Assembly: GCF_014205055.1 (NCBI RefSeq)
Contig: NZ_JACHMS010000001.1
Location: 3,968,001 to 4,032,000, forward strand
Source of the DNA: Streptomyces luteogriseus
GTDB lineage: Bacteria; Actinomycetota; Actinomycetes; Streptomycetales; Streptomycetaceae
Reading direction: 5' to 3'
DNA: 64,000 nt
How positions within the stretch are numbered: position 1 is the stretch's first letter; the number at the start of each line of letters is the position of its first letter. The notes beneath the pieces were generated by a model. It was not told the origin of the DNA. It did no database searches and saw only the letters and a list, made by a program, of their open reading frames with translations. Below, piece after piece: positions 10,751-17,772 of this stretch. A program made the translations under genes and the position numbers.

Positions 10751-10852
10751 CCGGCCAGCCTAAGGCCCGGCACCGACATCCGCCCCGGCCCCTGAAGATC
10801 GGCGCCCAATTGGACCCCTGCCGCGTACCCCGGGACACGTGTGCGGCATCCT

Positions 10853-10866
10853 TGTGACAGATCACA
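10853..10866. promoter_or_regulatory. Palindromic TGTGA-N4-TCACA element upstream of crp
   Basis: A perfect dyad resembling a CRP site but with a 4-bp rather than the usual 6-bp spacer. It lies 91 bp before the crp start, in the nth-crp divergent region. Autoregulation by Crp is possible; the altered spacing argues for caution. Confidence 0.4.
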
Positions 10867-10956
10867 CTGTTTGGACCGCCCGACAAAATGGGCACCACGG
10901 TCCCTCGGTACACGGGGGAGCAAGATCCCCTGAGCAGGTCGAATAGGAGAGAACTC

Positions 10957-11631
10957 GTGGACGACGTTCTGCGGCGCAATCCGCTCTTCGCGGCGCTCGA
11001 TGACGAGCAGGCCGCGGAGCTCCGCGCCTCCATGAGTGAGGTGACCCTCGCCCGCGGTGACTCGCTGTTCCATGAGGGCGACCCCGGTGACCGCCTGTAT
11101 GTGGTCACGGAGGGCAAGGTGAAGCTCCACCGCACATCCCCCGACGGCCGCGAGAACATGCTGGCCGTGGTCGGCCCCGGCGAGCTCATCGGCGAGCTCT
11201 CGCTGTTCGACCCGGGCCCGCGCACCGCGACGGCCACGGCACTGACCGAGGTCAAGCTGCTCGGCCTCGGCCACGGCGACCTCCAGCCCTGGCTGAACGC
11301 CCGCCCGGAGGTGGCCACGGCGCTCCTGCGCGCCGTCGCCCGCCGACTGCGCAAGACCAACGACGCGATGTCCGACCTCGTCTTCTCGGACGTCCCGGGC
11401 CGTGTCGCCCGCGCGCTGCTCGACCTGTCGCGCCGGTTCGGCGTGCAGTCCGAGGAGGGCATCCACGTCGTGCACGACCTCACGCAGGAGGAGCTGGCCC
11501 AACTCGTCGGCGCGTCCCGCGAGACGGTCAACAAGGCCCTCGCGGACTTCGCCCAGCGCGGCTGGCTGCGCCTGGAGGCCCGCGCGGTGATCCTCCTGGA
11601 CGTGGAGCGCCTCGCCAAGCGCTCACGCTGA
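10957..11631 (+). CDS. crp: Crp/Fnr-family transcriptional regulator Crp
   Basis: A 224-aa regulator, the length of S. coelicolor Crp. The GTG at 10957 has AGGAGA 6 nt upstream; the longer ORF from 10888 has no such site. The N-terminal cyclic-nucleotide fold (about 10-125) carries the phosphate-binding cassette region GELIGELSLFDPGPRTATATA. The C-terminal winged helix (about 150-220) has the recognition helix SRETVNKALADF. In Streptomyces, Crp governs germination and antibiotic gene expression. A strong bidirectional terminator follows. Confidence 0.95.
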   Translation: MDDVLRRNPLFAALDDEQAAELRASMSEVTLARGDSLFHEGDPGDRLYVVTEGKVKLHRTSPDGRENMLAVVGPGELIGELSLFDPGPRTATATALTEVKLLGLGHGDLQPWLNARPEVATALLRAVARRLRKTNDAMSDLVFSDVPGRVARALLDLSRRFGVQSEEGIHVVHDLTQEELAQLVGASRETVNKALADFAQRGWLRLEARAVILLDVERLAKRSR

Positions 11632-11657
11632 CGCGCACACCCGGCCCCGTACGTCAT

Positions 11658-11688
11658 CGGGCCCCGTCTCCTCACGAGACGGGGCCCG
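11658..11688. terminator. Bidirectional terminator between crp and the MBL gene
   Basis: A 13-bp perfect stem (CGGGCCCCGTCTC with its complement) and 5-nt loop sit between two converging genes, with further partial pairing outside (ACGTC and GACGT). Confidence 0.9.
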
Positions 11689-11707
11689 ACGTCGTATCCG
11701 GACGGGG

Positions 11708-12538
11708 TCAGATGAGCCCGTGCTCCTCCAGATAGTCCATCTGCGCGCGCACCGACAGTTCCGCCGCCGGCCACAGGGAGCGGTCCACGTCGGCGTAGAC
11801 GTGGGCGACGACCTGCGCAGGGGTGCGGTAGCCGTCCTCGACGGCCGTCTCGACCTGGGCGAGGCGGGTGGCGCGGTGGGCGAGGTAGTACTCGACGACG
11901 CCCTGAGCGTCGTCGAGGACCGGGCCGTGGCCCGGCAGGACGGTGTGGACGCCGTCGTCGACCGTCAGGGAGCGCAGGCGGCGCAGGGAGTCCAGATAGT
12001 CGCCGAGGCGGCCGTCGGGGTGGGCCACGACCGTCGTGCCGCGGCCGAGGATCGTGTCGCCGGTGAGGACGGCCCGGTCGGCCGGGAGGTGGAAGGAGAG
12101 GGAGTCGGCGGTGTGGCCGGGGGTCGGCACCACGCGCAGTTCCAGCCCACCGGTCGTGATCACGTCCCCGGCGGCCAGGCCCTCGTCGCCCAGCCGCAGT
12201 GCCGGGTCGAGGGCACGCACGCGCGTGCCGGTCAGTTCGGCGAACCGGGCGGCGCCCTCCGCGTGGTCGGGGTGCCCGTGGGTCAGCAGGGTCAGGGCGA
12301 CCCGCTTGCCGGCCTGCCCGGCCGTCGTGACGACCCGTCGCAGGTGCGCGTCGTCCAGCGGCCCCGGGTCGATCACCACGGCCAGGTCCGAGCCGGGCTC
12401 GGAGACGATCCAGGTGTTCGTGCCGTCCAGGGTCATCGCCGACGCGTTCGGGGCCAGGACGTTCACGGCCCGCGCGGTGGCGGGCCCCGAGAGGACCCCG
12501 CCCCGGGGCTGGCCGGGAAGGGCGCTTGCGTCCGTCAT
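11708..12538 (-). CDS. MBL-fold metallohydrolase (LACTB2-like)
   Basis: A 276-aa metallo-beta-lactamase-fold hydrolase. The metal motif THGHPDHAEG gives His87, His89, Asp91 and His92; further ligands are probably in TPGHT, TGDT and LPGHGP. The C-terminal region resembles the DNA-binding/RNase-like helical tail of LACTB2. M. tuberculosis has a homologue beside crp. Its ATG overlaps the stop of the upstream NUDIX gene (ATGA), so the two are coupled. The substrate is unknown. Confidence 0.85.
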   Translation of the reverse strand: MTDASALPGQPRGGVLSGPATARAVNVLAPNASAMTLDGTNTWIVSEPGSDLAVVIDPGPLDDAHLRRVVTTAGQAGKRVALTLLTHGHPDHAEGAARFAELTGTRVRALDPALRLGDEGLAAGDVITTGGLELRVVPTPGHTADSLSFHLPADRAVLTGDTILGRGTTVVAHPDGRLGDYLDSLRRLRSLTVDDGVHTVLPGHGPVLDDAQGVVEYYLAHRATRLAQVETAVEDGYRTPAQVVAHVYADVDRSLWPAAELSVRAQMDYLEEHGLI

Positions 12539-13404
12539 GCGGTGGCTCCACCGGTCGGGATGTGCTTGGTGAACTCGTCGTGGCCCGGCCAGGAGAGCAC
12601 GAGCTCGCCGTCGACCAGGCGGGCGGTGGCCAGGACGGGCGTGAGGTCACGCCCCGGGGCGGCGTCGAGCGCCCGGGCGGCCGTCTCGTACTCCGTCAGC
12701 TGGCGCAGGGTCGCGATCGTCGGCGGCATCATCAGCAGCTCGCCCTTGTCGTACCCGGCGGCCGCCTCACCCGGCGTGATCCACACCGTCCGGTCGGCCT
12801 CGGTGGAGGCGTTGCGGGTGCGCTGCCCCTCGGGGAGCGCGGCCACGAAGAACCAGGTGTCGTAGCGGCGGGCCTCGAACTCCGGGGTGATCCAGCGGGT
12901 CCAGGCGCCCAGCAGATCGGAGCGCAGGACCAGGCCGCGGCGGTCCAGGAACTCCGCGAAGGACAGGTCCCGGGCGACCAGGGCGGCCCGGTCGGCCTCC
13001 CAGTCGGCACCCGTGGTGTCACCGACGACCGAGTCGGAGGCCGGTCCGGCGAGCAGCACGCCCGCCTCCTCGTACGTCTCGCGCACGGCCGCGCAGACGA
13101 TCGCCTGGGCCGCCGTCTCGTCGACGCCGAGCCGGTCGGCCCACCACGCGCGCGTGGGGCCCGCCCAGCGGACGTGGTGATCGTCGTCGCGCGGGTCGAC
13201 ACCGCCGCCCGGATACGCGTACGCGCCTCCGGCGAAGGCCATGGAGGCGCGTCTGCGCAGCATGTGGACGGCGGGGCCGCTGCCGGTGTCCTTCAGGAGC
13301 ATGACGGTGGCCGCGCGCTTCGGGGTCACCGGGGTGAGGGTGCCGGCCGCGAGTGCGCGGATGCGGTCCGGCCACTCCGGGGGGTACCACTGACCGTTCG
13401 CCAT
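12535..13404 (-). CDS. NUDIX hydrolase, NUDT19-like
   Basis: 289 aa from the ATG at 13404 (MANGQWYPPEWPDR). The Nudix signature is split: AYPGGGVDPRDDD is separated from AAVRETYEEAG by a ~35-residue insertion, as in NUDT7/NUDT19-like CoA hydrolases. The upstream sequence has TAGCCT 7 nt before the ATG and no Shine-Dalgarno, suggesting leaderless translation. Coupled to the MBL gene through ATGA. Confidence 0.85.
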   Translation of the reverse strand: MANGQWYPPEWPDRIRALAAGTLTPVTPKRAATVMLLKDTGSGPAVHMLRRRASMAFAGGAYAYPGGGVDPRDDDHHVRWAGPTRAWWADRLGVDETAAQAIVCAAVRETYEEAGVLLAGPASDSVVGDTTGADWEADRAALVARDLSFAEFLDRRGLVLRSDLLGAWTRWITPEFEARRYDTWFFVAALPEGQRTRNASTEADRTVWITPGEAAAGYDKGELLMMPPTIATLRQLTEYETAARALDAAPGRDLTPVLATARLVDGELVLSWPGHDEFTKHIPTGGATA

Positions 13405-13411
13405 GGGCGCG

Positions 13412-13417
13412 AGGCTA
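13412..13417 (-). promoter_or_regulatory. -10 element, leaderless type, for the NUDT19-like gene
   Basis: TAGCCT on the minus strand ends 7 nt before the ATG at 13404, placing the start of transcription at the start codon. Confidence 0.55.
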
Positions 13418-13509
13418 TCCCGTGACGGGCGGATGTTCGAGTGGCCCCGGGGACGGAATGCGCAGCTGGGGCCATCGCAGAGGGCACGGACGGGGTGCAC
13501 GGCCCGGTG

Positions 13510-13971
13510 CTACGCGAGCTCCACCTGGATCTCGACCTCGACCGGTGCGTCCAGCGGCAGCACCGCGACGCCCACCGCGCTGCGCGCGTGCACGCCCTTG
13601 TCGCCGAGGACCTCGCCGAGCAGCTCGCTCGCGCCGTTGAGCACCGCGGGCTGGCCCGTGAAGTCCGAGGCCGAGGCGACGAAGCCGACGACCTTCACCA
13701 CACGCGCGATGCGGTCCAGGTCACCGGCTACGGACTTCACGGCGGCCAGGGCGTTCAGCGCACACGTGCGTGCCAGCTCCTTGGCCTCCTCGGGGGTGAC
13801 CTCCGCGCCGACCTTGCCGGTGACCGGAAGCTTGCCGTCCACCATCGGGAGCTGCCCGGCGGTGTAGACGTACGGGCCTGACTGCACGGCCGGCTGGTAC
13901 GCGGCGAGCGGCGGGACCACCGCCGGCAGGCTCAGGCCGAGCTCGGCCAGCTTCGCCTCGACGGCGCCCAC
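13510..13971 (-). CDS. RidA family protein
   Basis: A 153-aa protein of the RidA/YjgF/UK114 family, which hydrolyses reactive enamine/imine intermediates of PLP enzymes. GPYVYTAGQLPMVDGKL and the C-terminal VEVEIQVELA fit the fold, but the canonical RidA catalytic Arg motif near the C-terminus is replaced by APVEVE, so it may belong to a Rid1-7-type subgroup. Its GTG start overlaps the TAG stop of the DUF4177 gene (TAGTG). M. tuberculosis has a homologue at the same position. Confidence 0.85.
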   Translation of the reverse strand: MGAVEAKLAELGLSLPAVVPPLAAYQPAVQSGPYVYTAGQLPMVDGKLPVTGKVGAEVTPEEAKELARTCALNALAAVKSVAGDLDRIARVVKVVGFVASASDFTGQPAVLNGASELLGEVLGDKGVHARSAVGVAVLPLDAPVEVEIQVELA

Positions 13972-14129
13972 TACTGCTTCTCCCGCTTCAGGTAGGCCAC
14001 GAGCTGCTCGGGGTTGTTCGGCCCGGGCACGACCTGGACGAGCTCCCAGCCGTCCTCGCCCCAGGTGTCCAGAATCTGCTTCGTGGCGTGGACGAGCAGC
14101 GGCACAGTCGAGTATTCCCACTTGGTCAT
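13971..14129 (-). CDS. DUF4177 small protein
   Basis: A 52-aa protein (MTKWEYSTVPLL...) with the WGEDGWELVQVVP pattern typical of DUF4177, a family of unknown function. A longer frame from 14192 is ignored because TAGAGT lies 7 nt before the ATG at 14129, indicating a leaderless start there. It is the first gene of a DUF4177-RidA pair. Confidence 0.8.
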   Translation of the reverse strand: MTKWEYSTVPLLVHATKQILDTWGEDGWELVQVVPGPNNPEQLVAYLKREKQ

Positions 14130-14136
14130 GCGGCCG

Positions 14137-14142
14137 ACTCTA
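14137..14142 (-). promoter_or_regulatory. -10 element, leaderless type, for DUF4177-ridA
   Basis: TAGAGT on the minus strand ends 7 nt before the ATG at 14129. Confidence 0.55.
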
Positions 14143-14223
14143 GCCCCTGGCGGCCGGGGGCCACGCGGCCCACCACCGCACCGGTTGTCCACAGCCTCCC
14201 GCGTAGCGCGGGCACGGACTGGT

Positions 14224-14229
14224 TAGGCT
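14224..14229 (+). promoter_or_regulatory. -10 element, leaderless type, for the ArsA-like ATPase operon
   Basis: TAGGCT ends 7 nt before the GTG at 14237. No clear -35 box is visible 17-18 bp further up. Confidence 0.55.
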
Positions 14230-14236
14230 CGAATAC

Positions 14237-15214
14237 GTGAGCAGGCTCCAGGTCGTCAGCGGCAAGGGCGGTACCGGCAAGACCACGGTGGCCGCGGCCC
14301 TAGCGCTGGCCCTGGCCACGGAGGGGAAGCGGACGCTTCTCGTCGAGGTCGAGGGCCGTCAGGGCATCGCGCAGCTCTTCGAAACGGAAGCGCTGCCTTA
14401 TGAGGAACGGAAAATCGCGGTAGCACCCGGGGGCGGGGAGGTGTATGCCCTCGCCATCGACCCCGAACTGGCCCTTCTGGACTACCTCCAGATGTTCTAC
14501 AAGCTGGGCAGCGCGGGACGGGCCCTGAAGAAGCTCGGCGCGATCGACTTCGCCACCACCATCGCGCCCGGCCTCAGGGACGTCCTCCTGACCGGCAAGG
14601 CGTGCGAGGCGGTGCGCCGCAAGGAGCGCAGCGGGCGGTTCGTGTACGACTACGTCGTCATGGACGCCCCGCCGACCGGGCGGATCACCCGCTTCCTGAA
14701 CGTGAACGACGAGGTCGCGGGTCTCGCCAAGATCGGCCCGATACACAATCAGGCGCAGGCCGTGATGCGGGTGCTGAAGTCGCAGGAGACGGCCGTGCAC
14801 CTGGTGACGCTGCTGGAGGAGATGCCCGTCCAGGAGACCGTGGACGGCATCGCGGAGCTGCGTTCGGCCCGGCTGCCGGTGGGACGGATCATCGTGAACA
14901 TGGTCCGGCCGGAGGTGTTGGACGAGACGGACCTGGAACTCGTACGGACGGTCCCGCGTTCCACTGTCGCGCGGTCCCTGTCCTCCGCGGGGCTCGGCGG
15001 GGCGCGGCGCGGCGGGCACGCCGAGCGGCTGGTGGATCCGCTGCTCACGCAGGCCGAGGAGTACGCCGAGCGGTACACGCTGGAGCACGAGCAGCGGGCG
15101 GTCCTGGCCGAACTGGGCCTGGCGACGCACGAACTGCCCCTGTTCGCCGAGGGCATGGACCTGGCGGGGCTGTACGAGCTGGCCCGCGAGCTGCGCGAGC
15201 AGGGCGTGTCATGA
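14237..15214 (+). CDS. ArsA/Get3-family ATPase, first of a pair
   Basis: A 325-aa SIMIBI-class ATPase with the deviant Walker A GKGGTGKTT (residues 9-17) and switch motifs in MDAPPTGR. The neighbouring second ATPase and wblA reproduce the M. tuberculosis Rv3679/Rv3680-whiB4 arrangement. Those proteins form an ATPase linked to anion/metabolite stress tolerance; no arsenic genes are nearby, so an arsenite role is unlikely. The 3' end lies in a 39-bp tandem repeat, and the stop overlaps an ATG (ATGA). Confidence 0.88.
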   Translation: MSRLQVVSGKGGTGKTTVAAALALALATEGKRTLLVEVEGRQGIAQLFETEALPYEERKIAVAPGGGEVYALAIDPELALLDYLQMFYKLGSAGRALKKLGAIDFATTIAPGLRDVLLTGKACEAVRRKERSGRFVYDYVVMDAPPTGRITRFLNVNDEVAGLAKIGPIHNQAQAVMRVLKSQETAVHLVTLLEEMPVQETVDGIAELRSARLPVGRIIVNMVRPEVLDETDLELVRTVPRSTVARSLSSAGLGGARRGGHAERLVDPLLTQAEEYAERYTLEHEQRAVLAELGLATHELPLFAEGMDLAGLYELARELREQGVS

Positions 15215-15310
15215 GCAGGCACGGGCAGGGCACGCGAGCGGGGCACGAGATGAGCCGGCACGGACAGGGCACGCGAGCAGGGCGTGTCATGAGCCAGGAC
15301 GGACGGGCAA
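15194..15310 (+). repeat. 39-bp tandem repeat carrying repeated stop/start junctions
   Basis: Units at 15194-15232, 15233-15271 and a degenerate third at 15272-15310. Each contains the end of the first ATPase reading frame or its copy plus an ATGAGC start, so ATG codons recur at 15211, 15250 and 15289, all in one frame; a further in-frame ATG is at 15319. Confidence 0.9.
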
Positions 15311-15345
15311 GGCCCGTCATGAGTCGGAAGCAGGGGATGTCATGA
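15211..15345 (+). CDS. 44-codon mini-ORF bridging the two ATPase genes
   Basis: Opens with the ATGA at the end of the first ATPase gene and closes with the ATGA that starts the second. The peptide is a two-fold repeat of MSRHGQGTRAG-type sequence with four in-frame Met codons. It may exist only to carry ribosomes across the repeat and keep the two ATPases translationally coupled. No domain is recognised. Confidence 0.4.
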   Translation: MSRHGQGTRAGHEMSRHGQGTRAGRVMSQDGRARPVMSRKQGMS

Positions 15346-16787
15346 GTCGTCCGGACCCGGCCCACAGCCACGACCCGGCCCGCCCGCACCTCGCCCCCGC
15401 GCGCCTGCTCGACATCGATCCCCTGCTGGAGGACCCGAAGACCCGGATCATGGTCTGCTGCGGCTCGGGCGGGGTCGGCAAGACCACCACCGCGGCGGCC
15501 CTGGGTCTGCGCGCGGCGGAGCGGGGCCGCAAGGTGGTCGTCCTGACCATCGACCCGGCCCGCCGGCTGGCCCAGTCCATGGGCATCGACTCCCTGGACA
15601 ACACCCCGCGCCGGGTGAAGGGCATCGACGACTCCGCGGGCGGCGAGCTGCACGCGATGATGCTCGACATGAAGCGCACCTTCGACGAGATCGTCGAGGC
15701 GCACGCGGACGGCGAGCGGGCGGCCGCCATCCTGGGAAACCCCTTCTACCAGTCGCTCTCGGCGGGCTTCGCGGGCACGCAGGAGTACATGGCGATGGAG
15801 AAGCTCGGGCAGTTGCGCGCCCGGGACGAGTGGGACCTGATCGTCGTCGACACCCCGCCCTCCCGCTCGGCGCTGGATTTCCTGGACGCGCCCAAGCGGC
15901 TGGGGTCGTTCCTGGACGGCCGGCTGATCCGGCTGCTGACGGCACCGGCGAAGCTGGGCGGCCGCGCCGGGATGAAGTTCCTGAACGTCGGGATGTCGAT
16001 GATGACCGGCACCCTCGGCAAGCTGCTCGGCGGTCAGCTCCTCAAGGACGTCCAGACGTTCGTGTCCGCGATGGACACCACCTTCGGCGGCTTCCGCACC
16101 CGCGCGGACGCGACGTACAAGCTGCTCCAGGCGCCTGGCACGGCGTTCCTCGTGGTGGCGGCTCCGGAGCGGGACGCGCTGCGCGAGGCCGCGTACTTCG
16201 TGGAGCGGCTGGCCGCGGAGGACATGCCGCTCGCCGGTCTGGTACTCAACCGGGTGCACGGCAGCGGGGCCGACCGGCTGTCGGCCGAGCGGGCACTCGC
16301 CGCCGCGGAAAATCTTGAAGAGCCCCGCATTGTGGATCAGGAGGGCGGGAAAGCAAGACTTCGTAACTCCCCCGACGCACAGGAAAGTTCAGACTCTCCC
16401 ACGCCCAGAACACCAACTCAGGCTCCGGCATCGGCTCCCGAGGGTGGCTCCCCCACCGAAGAAGCCGAGCTTGCCGAGGACACCGGGCACGCCAAGGGCC
16501 CTGCGGACACCGAGCAGGCCGAGGCCCCCGAGCGGTCCGTCGACCAGCTCACCGCGGGCCTGTTGAGGCTGCACGCCGATCGTATGCAGCTGCTCTCCCG
16601 TGAGCAGCGCACGCGTGACCGCTTCACCGCGCTCCACCCCGAGGTGGCCGTGACGGAAGTGGCCGCGCTGCCCGGTGACGTGCACGACCTCGCGGGACTG
16701 CGCGAGATCGGCGACCGGCTCGCGGCCGACGAGCGCGAGCTGCCCGACCCCGCCGACCAGCCGGAGACGCCCGAGGCGAGTGCCTGA
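15342..16787 (+). CDS. ArsA/Get3-family ATPase, second of a pair
   Basis: 481 aa; Walker A GSGGVGKTT at about residues 41-49, switch/nucleotide motif VVDTPPSRSALDF, and a second regulatory half up to ALAAAEN. A low-complexity insert (about residues 323-395, Ser/Pro/Glu-rich) splits the C-terminal part and its first ~45 codons have unusually many A/T third positions. Expected to work as a heteromer with the first ATPase. Its ATG overlaps the mini-ORF stop. Confidence 0.88.
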   Translation: MSRPDPAHSHDPARPHLAPARLLDIDPLLEDPKTRIMVCCGSGGVGKTTTAAALGLRAAERGRKVVVLTIDPARRLAQSMGIDSLDNTPRRVKGIDDSAGGELHAMMLDMKRTFDEIVEAHADGERAAAILGNPFYQSLSAGFAGTQEYMAMEKLGQLRARDEWDLIVVDTPPSRSALDFLDAPKRLGSFLDGRLIRLLTAPAKLGGRAGMKFLNVGMSMMTGTLGKLLGGQLLKDVQTFVSAMDTTFGGFRTRADATYKLLQAPGTAFLVVAAPERDALREAAYFVERLAAEDMPLAGLVLNRVHGSGADRLSAERALAAAENLEEPRIVDQEGGKARLRNSPDAQESSDSPTPRTPTQAPASAPEGGSPTEEAELAEDTGHAKGPADTEQAEAPERSVDQLTAGLLRLHADRMQLLSREQRTRDRFTALHPEVAVTEVAALPGDVHDLAGLREIGDRLAADERELPDPADQPETPEASA

Positions 16788-16874
16788 GGCGCGTACCCGT
16801 GCTGCGTACCCGAGGCGCGTGCCGGGTCTGTCTGGAGGACAACCCGGCGAGGGCGCAGGGCTCGTGACGAGGGC

Positions 16875-16946
16875 GAAGAACCCGTACGCCGAAAAGCCCG
16901 TCGGCGAAGAAGCCGTACGCCGAAAGACCCGTCGGCTGAGAATCCG
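16875..16946. repeat. 31-bp tandem repeat between the ATPase gene and wblA
   Basis: Two full units at 16875-16905 and 16906-16936 (starting GAAGAACCCGTACGCCGAAA) and a partial third. Non-coding as far as can be seen. Confidence 0.8.
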
Positions 16947-17024
16947 TGGGTGATGGCGAAGGGCCCTGACAGAGCCCTCAGACCTGGACCTGGGGAGCTC
17001 CCGAAGGGACTCCTCAGCTCACCC

Positions 17025-17363
17025 TCAGCTCACCGCTGCGTAGTTCTCGTAGATCTCGTCGTCGTCGAGGGGCAGAACACCGCACCCCCGCTCGTACTCC
17101 GTACGCGCCGTCTCCAGCAGCCGGCGCCAGGAGGTCACAGTGGGACGCCTGCGCAGCAGTGCGCGGCGCTCCCGCTCCGTCATTCCTCCCCACACGCCGA
17201 ACTCGACGCGGTTGTCGAGCGCGTCGGCCAGGCACTCCGTGCGCACCGGGCATCCGGTGCACACCGCCTTGGCCCTGTTCTGCGCTGCTCCTTGAACGAA
17301 CAGTTCATCCGGATCGGTAGTGCGGCAGGCCGCCTGCGCACTCCAGTCGACTACCCAGCCCAT
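17025..17363 (-). CDS. wblA: WhiB-like iron-sulfur transcription factor WblA
   Basis: A 112-aa Wbl protein, same length as S. coelicolor WblA. Four cysteines (Cys13, then the C-x2-C-x5-C cluster in VCTGCPVRTEC) ligate a [4Fe-4S] cluster; GVWGGMTERERR is the Wbl turn and the Arg-rich RALLRRRP is the DNA-contacting part. The ATG at 17363 gives the conserved MGWV start. WblA promotes sporulation and represses antibiotic production in Streptomyces. Position between the ATPase pair and a class A PBP is diagnostic. Confidence 0.97.
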   Translation of the reverse strand: MGWVVDWSAQAACRTTDPDELFVQGAAQNRAKAVCTGCPVRTECLADALDNRVEFGVWGGMTERERRALLRRRPTVTSWRRLLETARTEYERGCGVLPLDDDEIYENYAAVS

Positions 17364-17760
17364 ACCGGCGCCGTCCTCTCCCGAATCGAGGCTCCCCCAC
17401 GGCGGCAAGCGGCATATTCACCGCCGCCAGTTGAGGACGTTACGGAAGGTGGGCACAGCGCAACACCCCCAGCGGGCCCAATCTTGAATGGCCCGAACGG
17501 ACTATGGGTAAGCGGCAGATCACCCGGGGGAGTGAGCTGGCGACATACGTAACCTTCCCGGCAAACCGGGACAGTTCCATTGCGTCACATGGGGCGCCGT
17601 ATGACACACAAGGCGGATTCGGACACGACCCCACCAAAAAAATTGGGGAACACCCGGAACGATTCGGGGTCGCCGGACGTATTGATACGTGACCTCACGG
17701 CTGTGACAGTTGAGAGCAGCTTAGGCCAAGGCCTATACGCCTGTCCGGTGAATGAGAACG
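17364..17760. other. wblA-PBP divergent regulatory region
   Basis: About 400 bp with no convincing ORF, AT-rich for this genome (for example 17632-17655 with a run of A). It must hold the wblA promoter and, at its right edge, the PBP promoter. Confidence 0.6.
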
Positions 17761-17766
17761 TAGGCT
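17761..17766 (+). promoter_or_regulatory. -10 element, leaderless type, for the PBP gene
   Basis: TAGGCT ends 6 nt before the ATG at 17773; no Shine-Dalgarno is present. Confidence 0.55.
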
Positions 17767-17772
17767 GCCCTC

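Noticed and set aside
14237-16787. Arsenite resistance operon
   Set aside because: The ArsA-like ATPases lack arsB/arsC/arsR neighbours and match the wblA-linked ATPase pair of actinobacteria instead.
17504-17692. Small ORF in the wblA-PBP gap
   Set aside because: No codon bias, no ribosome binding site and low-complexity-free random composition; the region looks regulatory.
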